Shown here: piece after piece, positions 1 through 8,546 of the stretch | Numbering within the stretch: position 1 is the stretch's first letter | Layout: the number at the start of each line of letters is the position of its first letter | Origin: Streptomyces zingiberis | GTDB lineage: Bacteria > Actinomycetota > Actinomycetes > Streptomycetales > Streptomycetaceae | Length of the DNA: 64,000 bases | Direction: 5' to 3' | NCBI RefSeq assembly: GCF_012034935.1 | Contig: NZ_JAATEN010000018.1 | Location: 80,751 to 144,750, forward strand | Notes under the pieces: model-generated | Database searches by the model: none | What the model saw: the letters and a program-made list of their open reading frames with translations, nothing else | Told to the model about the DNA's origin: nothing | Translations under genes and position numbers: made by a program

Positions 1-200
1 TCGGTGACACCGTGGCGCAGCTCGCGGCCCGTACCGATGTGAAGGCGCGGGCGAAGGCCCGTGCGGAGGAGACGAAGGAGCGGGTGCGGTCGGCGCCGGT
101 TCCGCCGCCCGTGCTCGTCGTCGCGGGCGCGGCGGCGGTCTTCCTCGTGGCTCTGATGGTTCGCGGCCGGCGCGCCGAGAAGGGGAGGATCTGGGCGTGA
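1..200 (+). CDS. DUF3618-type membrane protein, 3' part only
   Basis: The 5' end lies outside the window. The reading frame is open from base 3 and ends with TGA at 198-200. The visible part starts GDTVAQLAARTDVKARAKAR, a charged helical stretch typical of DUF3618 proteins, followed by one membrane segment (VLVVAGAAAVFLVALMV) and a short basic tail. A GTG lies at 12-14, but the family normally begins further upstream, so I treat the gene as truncated by the window. The next gene begins inside its stop codon (GTGA overlap), so the two are probably cotranslated. The family is small, membrane-bound and of unknown function, usually found beside DUF4235 proteins as here. Confidence 0.8.
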   Translation, partial: GDTVAQLAARTDVKARAKARAEETKERVRSAPVPPPVLVVAGAAAVFLVALMVRGRRAEKGRIWA

Positions 201-460
201 GCACGGTCTACAAGATTCTGAGCGCACTCTTCGGCCTGCTGGCCGGGGTGCTCGCCGGTGCCCTGTTCAAGCAGGTCTGGAAGGTCGTCTCGGGCAAGGA
301 CGAGGCGCCCGAGCCCACCGATCCGGACTACACCTGGGCGCAGATCCTCCCGCCGGCCATCCTGCGCGGGGCCATCCAGGGCGGCGTTCGCGCGGTGGTC
401 GAACGGGGCGGTGCCCACGGTGTCCGCCGGATCACGGGGGAGTGGCCGACCGACGACTGA
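197..460 (+). CDS. DUF4235 family membrane protein
   Basis: An 87-residue protein with a GTG start that overlaps the preceding stop. Residues about 3-25 form a hydrophobic segment rich in small residues (ILSALFGLLAGVLAGALFKQVW). Then come the acidic linker and the PDYTWAQILPPAILRGAIQGG motif region characteristic of DUF4235, and a second amphipathic helix. The function of the family is unknown; it is probably an inner-membrane partner of the DUF3618 protein. A strong hairpin 115 bases downstream is the likely end of this operon. Confidence 0.85.
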   Translation: MSTVYKILSALFGLLAGVLAGALFKQVWKVVSGKDEAPEPTDPDYTWAQILPPAILRGAIQGGVRAVVERGGAHGVRRITGEWPTDD

Positions 461-574
461 CCGGCCGCGGGGCGGCCGGGGCGGCCGGCCCCGCTGCCGG
501 TACGGCCGTCACGCCGCACCGGCAGCGGGCGGCGCGGGAGACGCGGACGCGTCTCCGTACCGGATGACATCGCC

Positions 575-617
575 CATCGGGGACGCCCCGGCCACCGAGG
601 CCGGGGCGTCCCCGATG
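575..617. terminator. Perfect 19-bp stem hairpin, likely terminator
   Basis: Bases 575-593 and 599-617 are exact reverse complements (the left arm begins catcggggacg) around a 5-base loop. There is no T-run, which is usual for Streptomyces terminators. It lies downstream of the DUF3618/DUF4235 pair, with no gene between. Confidence 0.75.
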
Positions 618-1282
618 CGCGGCGCCGGGCGGGGGCGCGAGGAGGGCGGGATGAGCCGGGTGCGTTCCCGCGCCGGGCGGCCCCACCGGCCCGGGAAGGC
701 CCCCGCCGACCGTGCGGCGCGCACGGGTGCCGCACGCCGCCGCGCCACCGTGGCCGGCGGTGCCGGAACCCTCGCGGACCCCGGCCCCGCGGAGCCCCGG
801 CCGCGGAGGGGGACGGAGAACACGCGGCCGGCGGCGCTCCGCCCGCGCCGTCCTTCCGCGGGATTCCGGAACCGGCCGCGGGCGCGCCTCGCCCTCCGCC
901 GGACCGGGGCCCGTGAACGGCCCGTCGCGCCGTCCGGCACCCCGGTTTCCGTCTTTTTCCCGCCCTCCTGACCTGCGCGGATGTCCGGCGCATGGACACA
1001 GCGCGGCGGGCTGGGGGCGCTCGGTGATCCTTCCGGTCGCGCGCCCGGCGGACCTGGGTGAGCATGGAGGAGAACCTGTTCCAGCGGGCCCCGCCGCCGC
1101 CGGAAAGCACTCCACGGCCCCGTGTTTGCGCCGTGGGGGCCGGGGCAGGCGGACCATCGTGCTTCGGACCGTAGGCACGCCCGTGGGACCAGCTCTGTCT
1201 GCGGCCCCGAGCGCGCCTCGGTCCGTACGTCGTGCCTGCTCCCACGGTGATACAAGTCCGACCGTCTGGGAGCGAGACCCTC
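618..1282. other. Intergenic region without a supported gene
   Basis: The frames open here exist only because stop codons are rare in this composition. None has a ribosome site plus a recognisable protein. The last ~150 bases must hold the promoter of the sigma factor gene; I could not assign its boxes. The sequence just before the gene (cacggtgatacaagtccg, from about 1244) is less GC-rich than its surroundings. Confidence 0.5.
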
Positions 1283-2092
1283 ATGACGACCGTACGCGCT
1301 CACACCAAGCGGCCTCGTTCGAGGCACCCGCACGACGACGCACCCGACACCGCCGAGGACTTCCGGAGGCTTTCCCGGATGCCCGACGGCCCCGAGAAGG
1401 ACGCCCTGCGCCAGCGGATCGTCAGCGCCTGGATACCCATGGCCGAGCGGCTGGCCCGCCAGTTCCGCAACCGTGGCGAGTCCATCGAGGACCTGCAGCA
1501 GGTCGCCGCACTCGGCCTGGTCAAGGCCGTGATGCGGTACGACCCCGACCGGGGGAGCGCCTTCGAGAGCTTCGCCGTGCCCACCGTGGTCGGCGAGGTC
1601 AAGCGCCACTTCCGGGACCACATGTGGGGCCTCCATGTGCCCCGCCGCGTCCAGGAACTGCGCAACCGCGTCCGCGTGGCCTACCGCGAGTTGTCCACCA
1701 CCCTCGACGGGCGCGGGCCCAGCATCCGTGAGGTCGCCCGGCACACCGGCATGTCGGAGGACGACGTGCTGCTGGGCATGGAGGCCCTCGACAGCTTCAC
1801 CCCGCTGTCGCTCGACGCCGAACTCCCCGGCTCCGAGGACGGGTACTCCCTCGTCGACACCCTCGGCTCACCCGAGCCGGGCTTCGACCGGGTCGTGGAC
1901 CGGGAGGCCATCAAACCCAAGCTGAGCAGTCTGCCCGAGCGGGAGCGGCAGATCCTCTACATGCGGTTCTTCTGCGACATGACGCAGAGCCGGATCGCCG
2001 AGCAGCTGGGCATCTCCCAGATGCACGTCTCCCGGCTGATCAGCCGCACCTGCGCCAGCCTCTGCGACCAGGTGATGGCGGACGCCTCCTGA
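1283..2092 (+). CDS. SigB/SigF/SigG-family RNA polymerase sigma factor
   Basis: A 269-residue sigma-70 family protein of the SigB/F/G type. Region 2 holds ESIEDLQQVAALGLVKAV and FAVPTVVGEVKRHFRDH, which is diagnostic of this group. Region 3 follows at about residues 115-185. Region 4 ends with a helix-turn-helix (RIAEQLGISQMHVSRLISR). The ATG at 1283 is chosen because the homologous domain starts close behind it and a GGAG lies about 10 bases upstream. Paralogues of this group in Streptomyces control osmotic, oxidative and sporulation responses and are held by anti-sigma ATPases, several of which are encoded in this window, though none is adjacent. Which paralogue it is cannot be told from the sequence alone. 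Confidence 0.93.
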   Translation: MTTVRAHTKRPRSRHPHDDAPDTAEDFRRLSRMPDGPEKDALRQRIVSAWIPMAERLARQFRNRGESIEDLQQVAALGLVKAVMRYDPDRGSAFESFAVPTVVGEVKRHFRDHMWGLHVPRRVQELRNRVRVAYRELSTTLDGRGPSIREVARHTGMSEDDVLLGMEALDSFTPLSLDAELPGSEDGYSLVDTLGSPEPGFDRVVDREAIKPKLSSLPERERQILYMRFFCDMTQSRIAEQLGISQMHVSRLISRTCASLCDQVMADAS

Positions 2093-2098
2093 CACCGC

Positions 2099-2151
2099 GG
2101 GAGTGGCGGATGCGCAGGACCCGCGCCGGGTCCCGCGCATCCGTCACTCCC
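2099..2151. terminator. Bidirectional terminator between convergent genes
   Basis: A long, nearly perfect inverted repeat: an arm at 2099-2122 (starts gggagtggcggatgcgc) pairs with 2128-2151 with two mismatched positions and a 5-base loop. It sits between the stop of the sigma gene (2092) and the stop of the convergent PAS/GAF gene (2194), as expected for a shared terminator. Confidence 0.8.
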
Positions 2152-2193
2152 GGCCCGCGGGTTCGGGGTTCCCCGTTCCTCCGGGGCCCTCCG

Positions 2194-3555
2194 TCAGCCC
2201 GCCCCGGCATGCTCCGGGGCGGGCGCGGCCGGGCCGCCGGCACCGGTACGGCCCCCGGTGGCGGCCCCGGGCCGCAGGGCCAGGGCGAGATGGCGGGCCA
2301 TCCGGTGCACGGCGCCGGCCTCGGACAGTTCGAAGGCGCGCCGCCCGCCGGTGCGGAAGAGCGTCAGCACGCCCAGCACCGGCCCGCCGGTCCCGGCAGC
2401 CCCCGGGACGGAGGGGTCCGGGCGCGCCGGATCCTGCGCGGTGCCCTGGTGCGGTGCGGTCAGCGGTACGCAGATCAGCGAGGTGACCTGGGCGGAGACC
2501 AGCACCGAGGCGCCCGAGGCGTCCCGGCCGAAGGCCTCCGGATCCTCCGGCCGTACCAGCAGGGCCGGGACGCGGTCCCGTACCGCGTCCCGGACCGGCG
2601 GGCAGTCCGCCGGGTCCTGGCCCGCCGGGCCCGTACCCGGTTCGGGCCCGGGCATGGGGCCCCGGGCCAGCACGCGCCGCAGCCGGCCGTCCGGCGCGCC
2701 GCCCTCCGGCGGGAGGGTGAGATCCGCGATCACCCAGTCCGCGAACCGGCCGTGCAGCAGCTCCGCGGCCCGGTCGAGCACGGCCCCGGGGGTGGCGGGG
2801 GAGACGGCGAGGAGCGTGGCGGCCATGTCGTCGACGAGGTCCAGGATCTCGGTGTTCCGGGAGACCTCGGCGAGGTCCGGGCGCGGAACGTTCCAGGGCG
2901 CGGCCGGGCGCGGGGTCCGGGCCGGGCGCTCGGCGCGGGCGGCGGCCCGCTGCCGCAGCTCCCGTTCGGCCTCGCGGGCCGGGACGGGGTGGAAGACGGC
3001 GAGGACCACGGACCGCTGTTCCTCCGGTGGGCGCAGCTCGGTGAGGGTGGCCCGCAGGATGTCCGCCGGCCCCGGAGCGCCCGGCGCACCGTGCTCGCGG
3101 AGGCGGCGTACCAGCAGGCTCCGGCCGCCTTCGCCGCGGGCGACGGCGGCCACCTGGGAGCGGAACGCCGCCCGCGCGTCATGGGTCAGTGCCCCGGTGA
3201 GGGCGCGGCCGGTGGCGTAGCCGGCCTGGAGGCCGAAGAGGTTCCCCGCGGCGGTGTTGACCCGGCGCACGGCGGTGGTCCGGTCCAGGAGCACCACCGG
3301 CACCGGCAGTCGCTGGAAGAGGTCGCGCAGCAGCCGGGCCTCGGGCTCGTCGCGCCGCCGGCCGTCGCCGTCGCCCGCGGCGGCGAGCTGTTCGTAGCGC
3401 GGCCAGAGCACGTCCACCGCGTGCTGGAGTTCGAAGAGGGCGGCGTCGAGCGCGGAGATCCGCTCCTCGGGAGGGAGGGACCGCGCGGACTTGAGCTCCT
3501 CGACGCGACCCCGGAAATCGGCCAGTTCCACTCCCAGCTCACCCATTCCGCCCAT
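2194..3555 (-). CDS. PAS and GAF domain sensor protein without output domain
   Basis: A 453-residue soluble protein. After an N-terminal helix (about 1-55), a PAS domain at about 75-190 carries LPVPVVLLDRTTAVRRVNTAAGNLFG. A GAF-like domain at about 240-430 contains LVDDMAATLLAVSPATPGAVLDRAAELL and ends GVLTLFRTGGRRAFELSEAGAVHRMARHLALAL in two parts. Streptomyces proteins with this front end usually continue into a SpoIIE phosphatase; here the chain stops after GAF with a Gly/Ala/Pro tail. It is divergent from a GAF/ANTAR gene, so a partner role in the same signalling path is likely. Starts at 3555 and 3546 (MGGMGELG) are both possible. The ligand is unknown. Confidence 0.85.
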   Translation of the reverse strand: MGGMGELGVELADFRGRVEELKSARSLPPEERISALDAALFELQHAVDVLWPRYEQLAAAGDGDGRRRDEPEARLLRDLFQRLPVPVVLLDRTTAVRRVNTAAGNLFGLQAGYATGRALTGALTHDARAAFRSQVAAVARGEGGRSLLVRRLREHGAPGAPGPADILRATLTELRPPEEQRSVVLAVFHPVPAREAERELRQRAAARAERPARTPRPAAPWNVPRPDLAEVSRNTEILDLVDDMAATLLAVSPATPGAVLDRAAELLHGRFADWVIADLTLPPEGGAPDGRLRRVLARGPMPGPEPGTGPAGQDPADCPPVRDAVRDRVPALLVRPEDPEAFGRDASGASVLVSAQVTSLICVPLTAPHQGTAQDPARPDPSVPGAAGTGGPVLGVLTLFRTGGRRAFELSEAGAVHRMARHLALALRPGAATGGRTGAGGPAAPAPEHAGAG

Positions 3556-3806
3556 GAATCCACCGTAACCGAACCGAGATCGGGGCCCCCGGGGGGTCGC
3601 CCGGCCGGGCCCGGCCGGGCCCGGCGCGGGTCTCGTTTCCCGGCGTGGGCGCCGGGCAGGAGGGTGGGCAAATCACCCTGGGGTTCACGCCCCTGACGAG
3701 CCCCGAGGCGGGCCCGGAGGAGGGGGCTGAGGGAGCGAGGCTCCCCGTGGCGGGGCGAGGACCGCCGCCGACCCCACGGCCGGCTCGTACCGGGAGGTGT
3801 CTGCTC

Positions 3807-4697
3807 ATGCCCGAACGTGACCACGCCCCTGCCCGACCGCCGCACCGCTCCTTTCCGCAAGGCTCCGTGCACGCCGGGGTGACGGACGCCACCGGCCCGG
3901 GGCTGATCCGGCTCGCCGAGTGGGCCGCCGCCCGCAACCCCCGGTGCTGCGGGGCCAGCGCGACGGCGTTCTCGGCCGCCGGGGCCGCGGAAACCGTCCG
4001 GGGCGCCGCCGCGGGCACGGCGGCCGCGGTGGTCCCCGGCGCGCGGTCCGCCGGGGCGGTGGCTCCGCAGCCGCGGGTCTTCGCCGCCCGGCCGCCGAAC
4101 ACGGCCGTGACCCACCCCGATCTCTCCCCGCTGATCACCGTGCAGGTGGAGTCCGGGGAGGGGCCCGTCCCCACCGTCATGGACACCGGCCGCCCGGCCG
4201 GCTCGGAGGACCTGCTGCACGAGACCCGCTGGCCCGCCTACCGGGCCCAGGCCCTGGAGGCGGGCGTCCGCTCCAGCATGACGCTGCCGTTCCGCCGGGA
4301 CGACCTGCTGGTCTGCCTCACCGTCTACGGCTTCCGCCCCGGTCCGCTGGTCGACCCGGAGCACGGGGCCACCGTCCTGCTCGGGGACCTCGTCACCGGC
4401 GAGATCGCCCGTGGCATCGAGGAACGCCGGCTGCGGAGCACCATCGACCAGCTCGGCTCGGCGCTGCGCACCCGGCCGGTGGTGGACCAGGCCTGCGGCA
4501 TCGTCATGCACGTCCTCGGCTGTGACGCCGACACGGCGTTCGGCCTGCTGCGCACGATGTCCCAGCGGGACAACCGGAAGCTGGCCGGCCTCGCCGCCGG
4601 GCTGGTCGCCGGATCCGGCCGCGAGGCGGAGGAGGCGATCCTGCGCGCCGCCGGGGACGGGCACCGGCACCGTTCGTCCGGGCCCACCGCGGGCTGA
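3807..4697 (+). CDS. GAF and ANTAR domain antitermination regulator
   Basis: A 296-residue protein. The ATG at 3807 follows GGGAGGTG by 7 bases, which settles the start. Residues about 20-205 form a GAF-like sensor (LHETRWPAYRAQALEAGVRSSMTLPF). Residues about 210-270 are an ANTAR RNA-binding domain (IDQLGSALRTRPVVDQACGI, followed by MHVLGCDADTAFGLLRTMSQ), with the expected three-helix pattern and aromatic position. ANTAR proteins bind dual hexaloop hairpins in nascent RNA and prevent termination. The divergent PAS/GAF gene lies 251 bases away, and both promoters must be in that gap. The signal and RNA target are unknown. Confidence 0.9.
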   Translation: MPERDHAPARPPHRSFPQGSVHAGVTDATGPGLIRLAEWAAARNPRCCGASATAFSAAGAAETVRGAAAGTAAAVVPGARSAGAVAPQPRVFAARPPNTAVTHPDLSPLITVQVESGEGPVPTVMDTGRPAGSEDLLHETRWPAYRAQALEAGVRSSMTLPFRRDDLLVCLTVYGFRPGPLVDPEHGATVLLGDLVTGEIARGIEERRLRSTIDQLGSALRTRPVVDQACGIVMHVLGCDADTAFGLLRTMSQRDNRKLAGLAAGLVAGSGREAEEAILRAAGDGHRHRSSGPTAG

Positions 4698-5256
4698 CGG
4701 GGCGCGCGCGGCGGGGCGCTCGGCTCCCCGGCCGCCGGGGAAGACACCCGCGCGCCCGCGGTGCGTGCCCGGCGGACGGGATCCGTGCCCGGTGAGCGGG
4801 GGCCGGCCGGCCCGCCCCGCTCCGGCCCGGTGCGGATCCGGTGGCGCTCACCGCTGTGGACCCGCTGGGATCGCCACCGGCCGCGCGGTCACCGAGGCTG
4901 GTGGGGCGGTTCCGGTGCCGCGGGTGACCGGTGGCACCTCCGGGACGGGCCCGCGAAGCCTCCCCGGGCCCGGACGGCGCGGGGCGGGGCCGCCACTCTC
5001 CGGTCACGTCCGGGCGTCCGCCGGGGCCGTCTCACCGGCGGCCGGACCGAACGGGACGTAACCGGATGGAACCGTCGGTAACCCGACAAAAATCCCGGCG
5101 AAACCTGGCCAGAACCTTGACAGAACGAGGAGAGCCGTCAACGGAACGGGGCACACGGCAAGGACGAACACACCCGCCCGCGGCGGTCCGGTGTCCTCAC
5201 GGCCTCCGGGCCCGCGACACCACGGGCCGGGGCAGGAGAGCCAAGGGAGCACCGTG
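4698..5256. other. Intergenic region; probable promoter of the hydrolase gene
   Basis: No convincing gene. From about 5040 the sequence becomes less GC-rich. A TTGACA at 5117-5122 is a candidate -35 element on the plus strand, but the -10 region that would match it (around 5140) is poor. The rest shows no repeat or hairpin I would stand behind. Confidence 0.4.
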
Positions 5257-6597
5257 ATGACGGACGGACAGGAGAGCTTCCTCCTCGGAACCACCACCGG
5301 GACCGAGCCGAGGCCCGCCGGGGCCGGCGGCACGCCCCGGGCCCCGGGGGCGGGCCCGGGCACCGCCCCCGTCCGGTCACCGGAGCGCGGCCGGGGCCCC
5401 GAAGCGCCCGGCGCGGGCCCCGGAGCCGGGCCGGGCGCCGGTGGCGGTCGCCGCGCCTCCCCGGCCGGCCCCGCCCGCCGCCTCACCGGCCCGGCGGTCA
5501 CGTCCCCCACCGCCCGGAGCACCGCCCGGAGCACCGCCCGGACCACCGCACCCGGCACCGCGCGCCCCGGCCTCCGCCGCGCCGGCCGGGATGCCGTCGG
5601 GGCGCCCCTGCCGGAGCCCCGGCCGCTGGGCGAGCCCCGCCGCTGGCCGCGCTCGTTCGCGGACCGGCTCACCACCCCCCTGCCCGCCGGGCTGGCCGGC
5701 CTCGCCCGGGTCGCCCGGGAGGGCGTGTCGCGGCCGCCCACCGCCGCCCTGGCGGAGGTGGCGGAACTGCCCGTCGCCGGGCCGGGCCCGCTGCCGGCGG
5801 CCGGCCCCGGTGAGACCACCGTCACCTGGGCCGGGCACGCGAGCTTCGTGGTGCGGATAGGCGGCCTGACCGTGCTGACCGATCCCGTCTGGTCCCGCCG
5901 CATCCTCGGCACCCCGGCCCGCGTCACGCCCGCCGGCGTCGCCTGGGAGGACCTGCCGCCGGTGGACGCCGTCGTCATCAGCCACAACCACTACGACCAC
6001 CTCGACGCGCGCACCCTGCGCCGCCTGCCGCGCGACACCCACCTGTTCGTCCCGGCCGGCCTGGGCGCCTGGTGCCGGCGCCGCCGCTTCACCCGCGTCA
6101 CCGAACTCGACTGGTGGGAGGCGGTGGAACTGCCCGCGCCGGACGGCGGCTCGGTGCGGTTCGACTTCGTCCCCGCGCACCACTGGTCCAAGCGGACCCT
6201 CACCGACACCTGCCGTTCGCTGTGGGGCGGCTGGATGCTCACCGATCCCGCCGGCCGGCGCGTGTACTTCGCGGGGGACACCGGTTACGGCCACTGGTTC
6301 TCCGAGATCGGCGCCCGGTACCCCGGGATCGACCTCGCGCTGCTGCCGATCGGCGCCTACGACCCGCCGGACATGCTGCGCGACGTGCACACCGATCCGG
6401 AGGAGGCCGTGCAGGCCTGTCTCGACCTCGGCGCCCGCCGCATGGCGACCATGCACTGGGCGACGTTCCTGCTCTCCGCGGAGAGCCCGCTCGACCCGCT
6501 GCGCCGCGTCCGCGCCGCCTGGGCGCGCACCGGGCGCCCCCGGGAACAGCTCTGGGACCTCCCCGTCGGCGGTTCCCGCCGCCTCGCCGCGCCCTGA
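5257..6597 (+). CDS. Metallo-beta-lactamase-fold hydrolase, NAPE-PLD-like
   Basis: A 446-residue protein. The first ~170 residues are Ala/Gly/Pro/Arg-rich and poorly conserved. The catalytic part then starts TTVTWAGHASFVVRIGGLTVLTDPVW and carries the zinc motif HNHYDHLD at about residue 244, a downstream histidine pair (AHHWSKRTLTD), GDTGYG, and a last metal histidine (MHWATF). The HWSKRTL..LWGGW segment is typical of the bacterial relatives of N-acyl-phosphatidylethanolamine phospholipase D, so a phospholipid or acyl-ethanolamine substrate is plausible but unproven. The ATG at 5257 has GGGAGC 7 bases upstream; a GTG at 5254 is too close to it. It lies next to a DedA protein and a second hydrolase of the same fold. 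Confidence 0.85.
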   Translation: MTDGQESFLLGTTTGTEPRPAGAGGTPRAPGAGPGTAPVRSPERGRGPEAPGAGPGAGPGAGGGRRASPAGPARRLTGPAVTSPTARSTARSTARTTAPGTARPGLRRAGRDAVGAPLPEPRPLGEPRRWPRSFADRLTTPLPAGLAGLARVAREGVSRPPTAALAEVAELPVAGPGPLPAAGPGETTVTWAGHASFVVRIGGLTVLTDPVWSRRILGTPARVTPAGVAWEDLPPVDAVVISHNHYDHLDARTLRRLPRDTHLFVPAGLGAWCRRRRFTRVTELDWWEAVELPAPDGGSVRFDFVPAHHWSKRTLTDTCRSLWGGWMLTDPAGRRVYFAGDTGYGHWFSEIGARYPGIDLALLPIGAYDPPDMLRDVHTDPEEAVQACLDLGARRMATMHWATFLLSAESPLDPLRRVRAAWARTGRPREQLWDLPVGGSRRLAAP

Positions 6598-6604
6598 GCC
6601 GGGC

Positions 6605-6635
6605 GGGCCCGGGCCCCGGACGTGGGGCCCGGCCC
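6605..6635. terminator. Imperfect GC hairpin between convergent genes
   Basis: Bases 6611-6617 pair with 6624-6630 (gggcccc/ggggccc) around ggacgt, with further bulged pairing outward. It lies between the stops of the convergent hydrolase and DedA genes. Confidence 0.5.
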
Positions 6636-6679
6636 GGCCCGGGTGGCGACGCCCGGCCGTACACGGGACCCGCCGTGGG

Positions 6680-7351
6680 TCAGCTCGCCGAGAGCCGCCG
6701 GGTCGCCGCCCGGACCCGCCGCCACCCGGCGGGCGCCGCGCCGATCGCCATGGTCAGCACCACCGCGGCCAGCGCCCCCTGCCACGGCTCGGCGAAGAGC
6801 GCGCCCCCGGTGACACCGATGACCTGGTAGGTCGCCGCCCACGCCAGGCAGGCGAGGATGTCGCCCCGGATGAAGGTCCGCATCGGGACCTCACCGAGCA
6901 GACAGGCCACCATCACCGGTATCCGCCCGGCCGGTACCAGCCGGGACACCACGAGGATCGTCGAGCCCTTCTCCTCCAGCTTGCGCTGCGCCGACTCCAG
7001 CTTGTCCGGGGCGGCCCGCTCCCGGAGCCGCTCCAGCCAGCGCGAACCGCTGTCCGAGTGGACCACGCCGCGCAGCCCGAGCCAGTACAGGGCGATGTCG
7101 CCGAGGAACGCGGCCAGCGCGGCCACGACGAACACCAGCGGCAGCGTCAGGGCGGGCATGGTGTGCAGGGCCACCGCCGCGGCCGTGGAGACCAGGGCGC
7201 CCGTGGGCACCACCGGTACCAGCGAGCCCAGCGTCACCAGCAGAAACAGCGAGGGATAGCCGACGAGATGCTGCGGCGAGGTGGTGGGCACCACGCTCAG
7301 CAGCCCGTACATCGTGTCGGGCGCCGCCCGGGTCACCGCTGCCTGGATCAC
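6680..7351 (-). CDS. DedA family (VTT domain) membrane protein
   Basis: A 223-residue integral membrane protein of the DedA/SNARE-associated family. Hydrophobic segments lie at about 35-62 (SLFLLVTLGSLVPVVPTGALVSTA), 70-95, 135-160 and 175-200. It has the family's glycine/proline pattern and the ILVVSRLVPAGRIPVMVACLLG motif, which corresponds to the conserved re-entrant segment (F/S-R-x-x-P-x-x-R). DedA proteins act in lipid scrambling or recycling and proton-motive-force maintenance. The start codon overlaps the stop of the upstream hydrolase gene (ATGA, 7348-7351), so the two are translationally coupled, which hints at shared membrane-lipid work. Confidence 0.9.
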   Translation of the reverse strand: MIQAAVTRAAPDTMYGLLSVVPTTSPQHLVGYPSLFLLVTLGSLVPVVPTGALVSTAAAVALHTMPALTLPLVFVVAALAAFLGDIALYWLGLRGVVHSDSGSRWLERLRERAAPDKLESAQRKLEEKGSTILVVSRLVPAGRIPVMVACLLGEVPMRTFIRGDILACLAWAATYQVIGVTGGALFAEPWQGALAAVVLTMAIGAAPAGWRRVRAATRRLSAS

Positions 7352-8124
7352 CGCGCGACCTCCGGCCGGACGCTCTGGCCGTGGTCCAGCCGGTGCACGG
7401 TCACCTCCGGGGCGAGGAGGGTGGTGTGCCGGACGAACTCGTCCCCCGGCGCGTGGAATTCGTGCGGCCGTACGGCGTCCATGCCGATCGGCCAGTAGGT
7501 GCCGTAGTGCACCGGCACCGCGCAGCGCGGCGCGAGCCGGACCACCGCCCGGGCCGCGCGCGCGGCGTCGAGGTGGCCGTGGCCCAGATACGGCCCCCAG
7601 CCGCCGACCGGCAGCAGCGCCACATCACAGACGCCCACCACCTCGGCCATCTCGTCGAACAGTCCGGTGTCCCCGGCGAAGTACGTCGTCGAGCGGCCGT
7701 GGATCACGTAGCCGAGCGCGGGGGAGCGGTGCGGGCCCCACGGGAGCCGGCGGCCGTCGTGCGCGGCCGGCACGGCCCGCACCGTGAGATCGCCGATCAC
7801 CGTCTCGTCCCCCGGCGCCACCTCGGTGATCAGCAGCGTCTCCGCCAGCCGGCGCAGCGCCGGCACGGTGGCGAGCGCGCCGCGCGGTACGAGCACCCGG
7901 GTGCCGGGGGCGAGCCGGGCCAGGGAGCGCGGGTGCAGATGGTCGGCGTGGAGGTGGGAGACGAGCGCGACATCCGCCTCGGCCGCCTCGGGCGGCGGCG
8001 GCGCGCCCCGGCGGCGCCGCAGGTGCGCCAGGCGCCGGGCGAACAGGGGGTCGGTGAGCACCCGGACCCCGGAATCCGTCACCGTCGCGGTGGCATGTCC
8101 CCACCAGGTGATCTCGACCGACAC
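7348..8124 (-). CDS. Metallo-beta-lactamase-fold hydrolase, UlaG-like
   Basis: A 258-residue protein that begins MSVEITWWGHATATVTDSG from a GTG at 8124 with GGTGGAG about 9 bases upstream; longer frames are unsupported. Zinc ligands: SHLHADHLHPRS near residue 65, a histidine in AAHDGRR, YFAGDTG, and VPVHYGTYWP at the end. This is the UlaG/DUF1235-like branch, often annotated simply as an MBL-fold metal-dependent hydrolase. It forms a two-gene operon with the DedA gene. A second enzyme of the fold (5257-6597) lies on the other side of DedA on the opposite strand. The substrate is unknown. Confidence 0.88.
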   Translation of the reverse strand: MSVEITWWGHATATVTDSGVRVLTDPLFARRLAHLRRRRGAPPPPEAAEADVALVSHLHADHLHPRSLARLAPGTRVLVPRGALATVPALRRLAETLLITEVAPGDETVIGDLTVRAVPAAHDGRRLPWGPHRSPALGYVIHGRSTTYFAGDTGLFDEMAEVVGVCDVALLPVGGWGPYLGHGHLDAARAARAVVRLAPRCAVPVHYGTYWPIGMDAVRPHEFHAPGDEFVRHTTLLAPEVTVHRLDHGQSVRPEVAR

Positions 8125-8240
8125 CGCGACTCTCCACCTCTCCGCGTCCGCGGGTGCTTCCCGGCCCGGGCACCTGCCCGGCCGCCGGTGCCCGCCGGGC
8201 ACCTGTTCCCACACCTGCCCCGTTCCGGCGAGCGTAACGG

Positions 8241-8370
8241 CACAGCGGCCCACAGCGGCCCACAGCGGCCCCCAGCGGCACAGAGCGGTCCGCACCGGTC
8301 CATGGCGGCCCACAGCCCAGCCCCCTTCACCGTCCCCACCGTCCGCAGCCGTCCGCAGCCGTCCGCACCG
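8241..8370 (+). repeat. Two short decamer tandem arrays in a 5' gap
   Basis: Cacagcggcc occurs three times in register at 8241-8270, followed by a degenerate fourth copy. Gtccgcagcc occurs twice with a third near copy at 8341-8370. They lie in the 422-base gap between the divergent hydrolase and reductase genes, which holds no gene I can support. Confidence 0.75.
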
Positions 8371-8546
8371 GCCCCACGGCGGCCCCGCGACTGCCCTCCG
8401 CACCGCACGCCGGTACGGTGAGCCCGTCCTCCCGGCGGTGCCCGGCGCGGCCCGGCGGCCGGCGGGCGGACCCCGCCGGGGCGGGGCGGAACCGGCGCCC
8501 GCCACGGACGCATCCGGAAGTGATCGGAGTGACAAGGAGAATGACC

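Noticed and set aside
461..1744. Several 240-410-codon frames on both strands before and across the sigma gene
   Set aside because: None has a ribosome site with a recognisable protein, and those past 1283 overlap the sigma factor in other frames.
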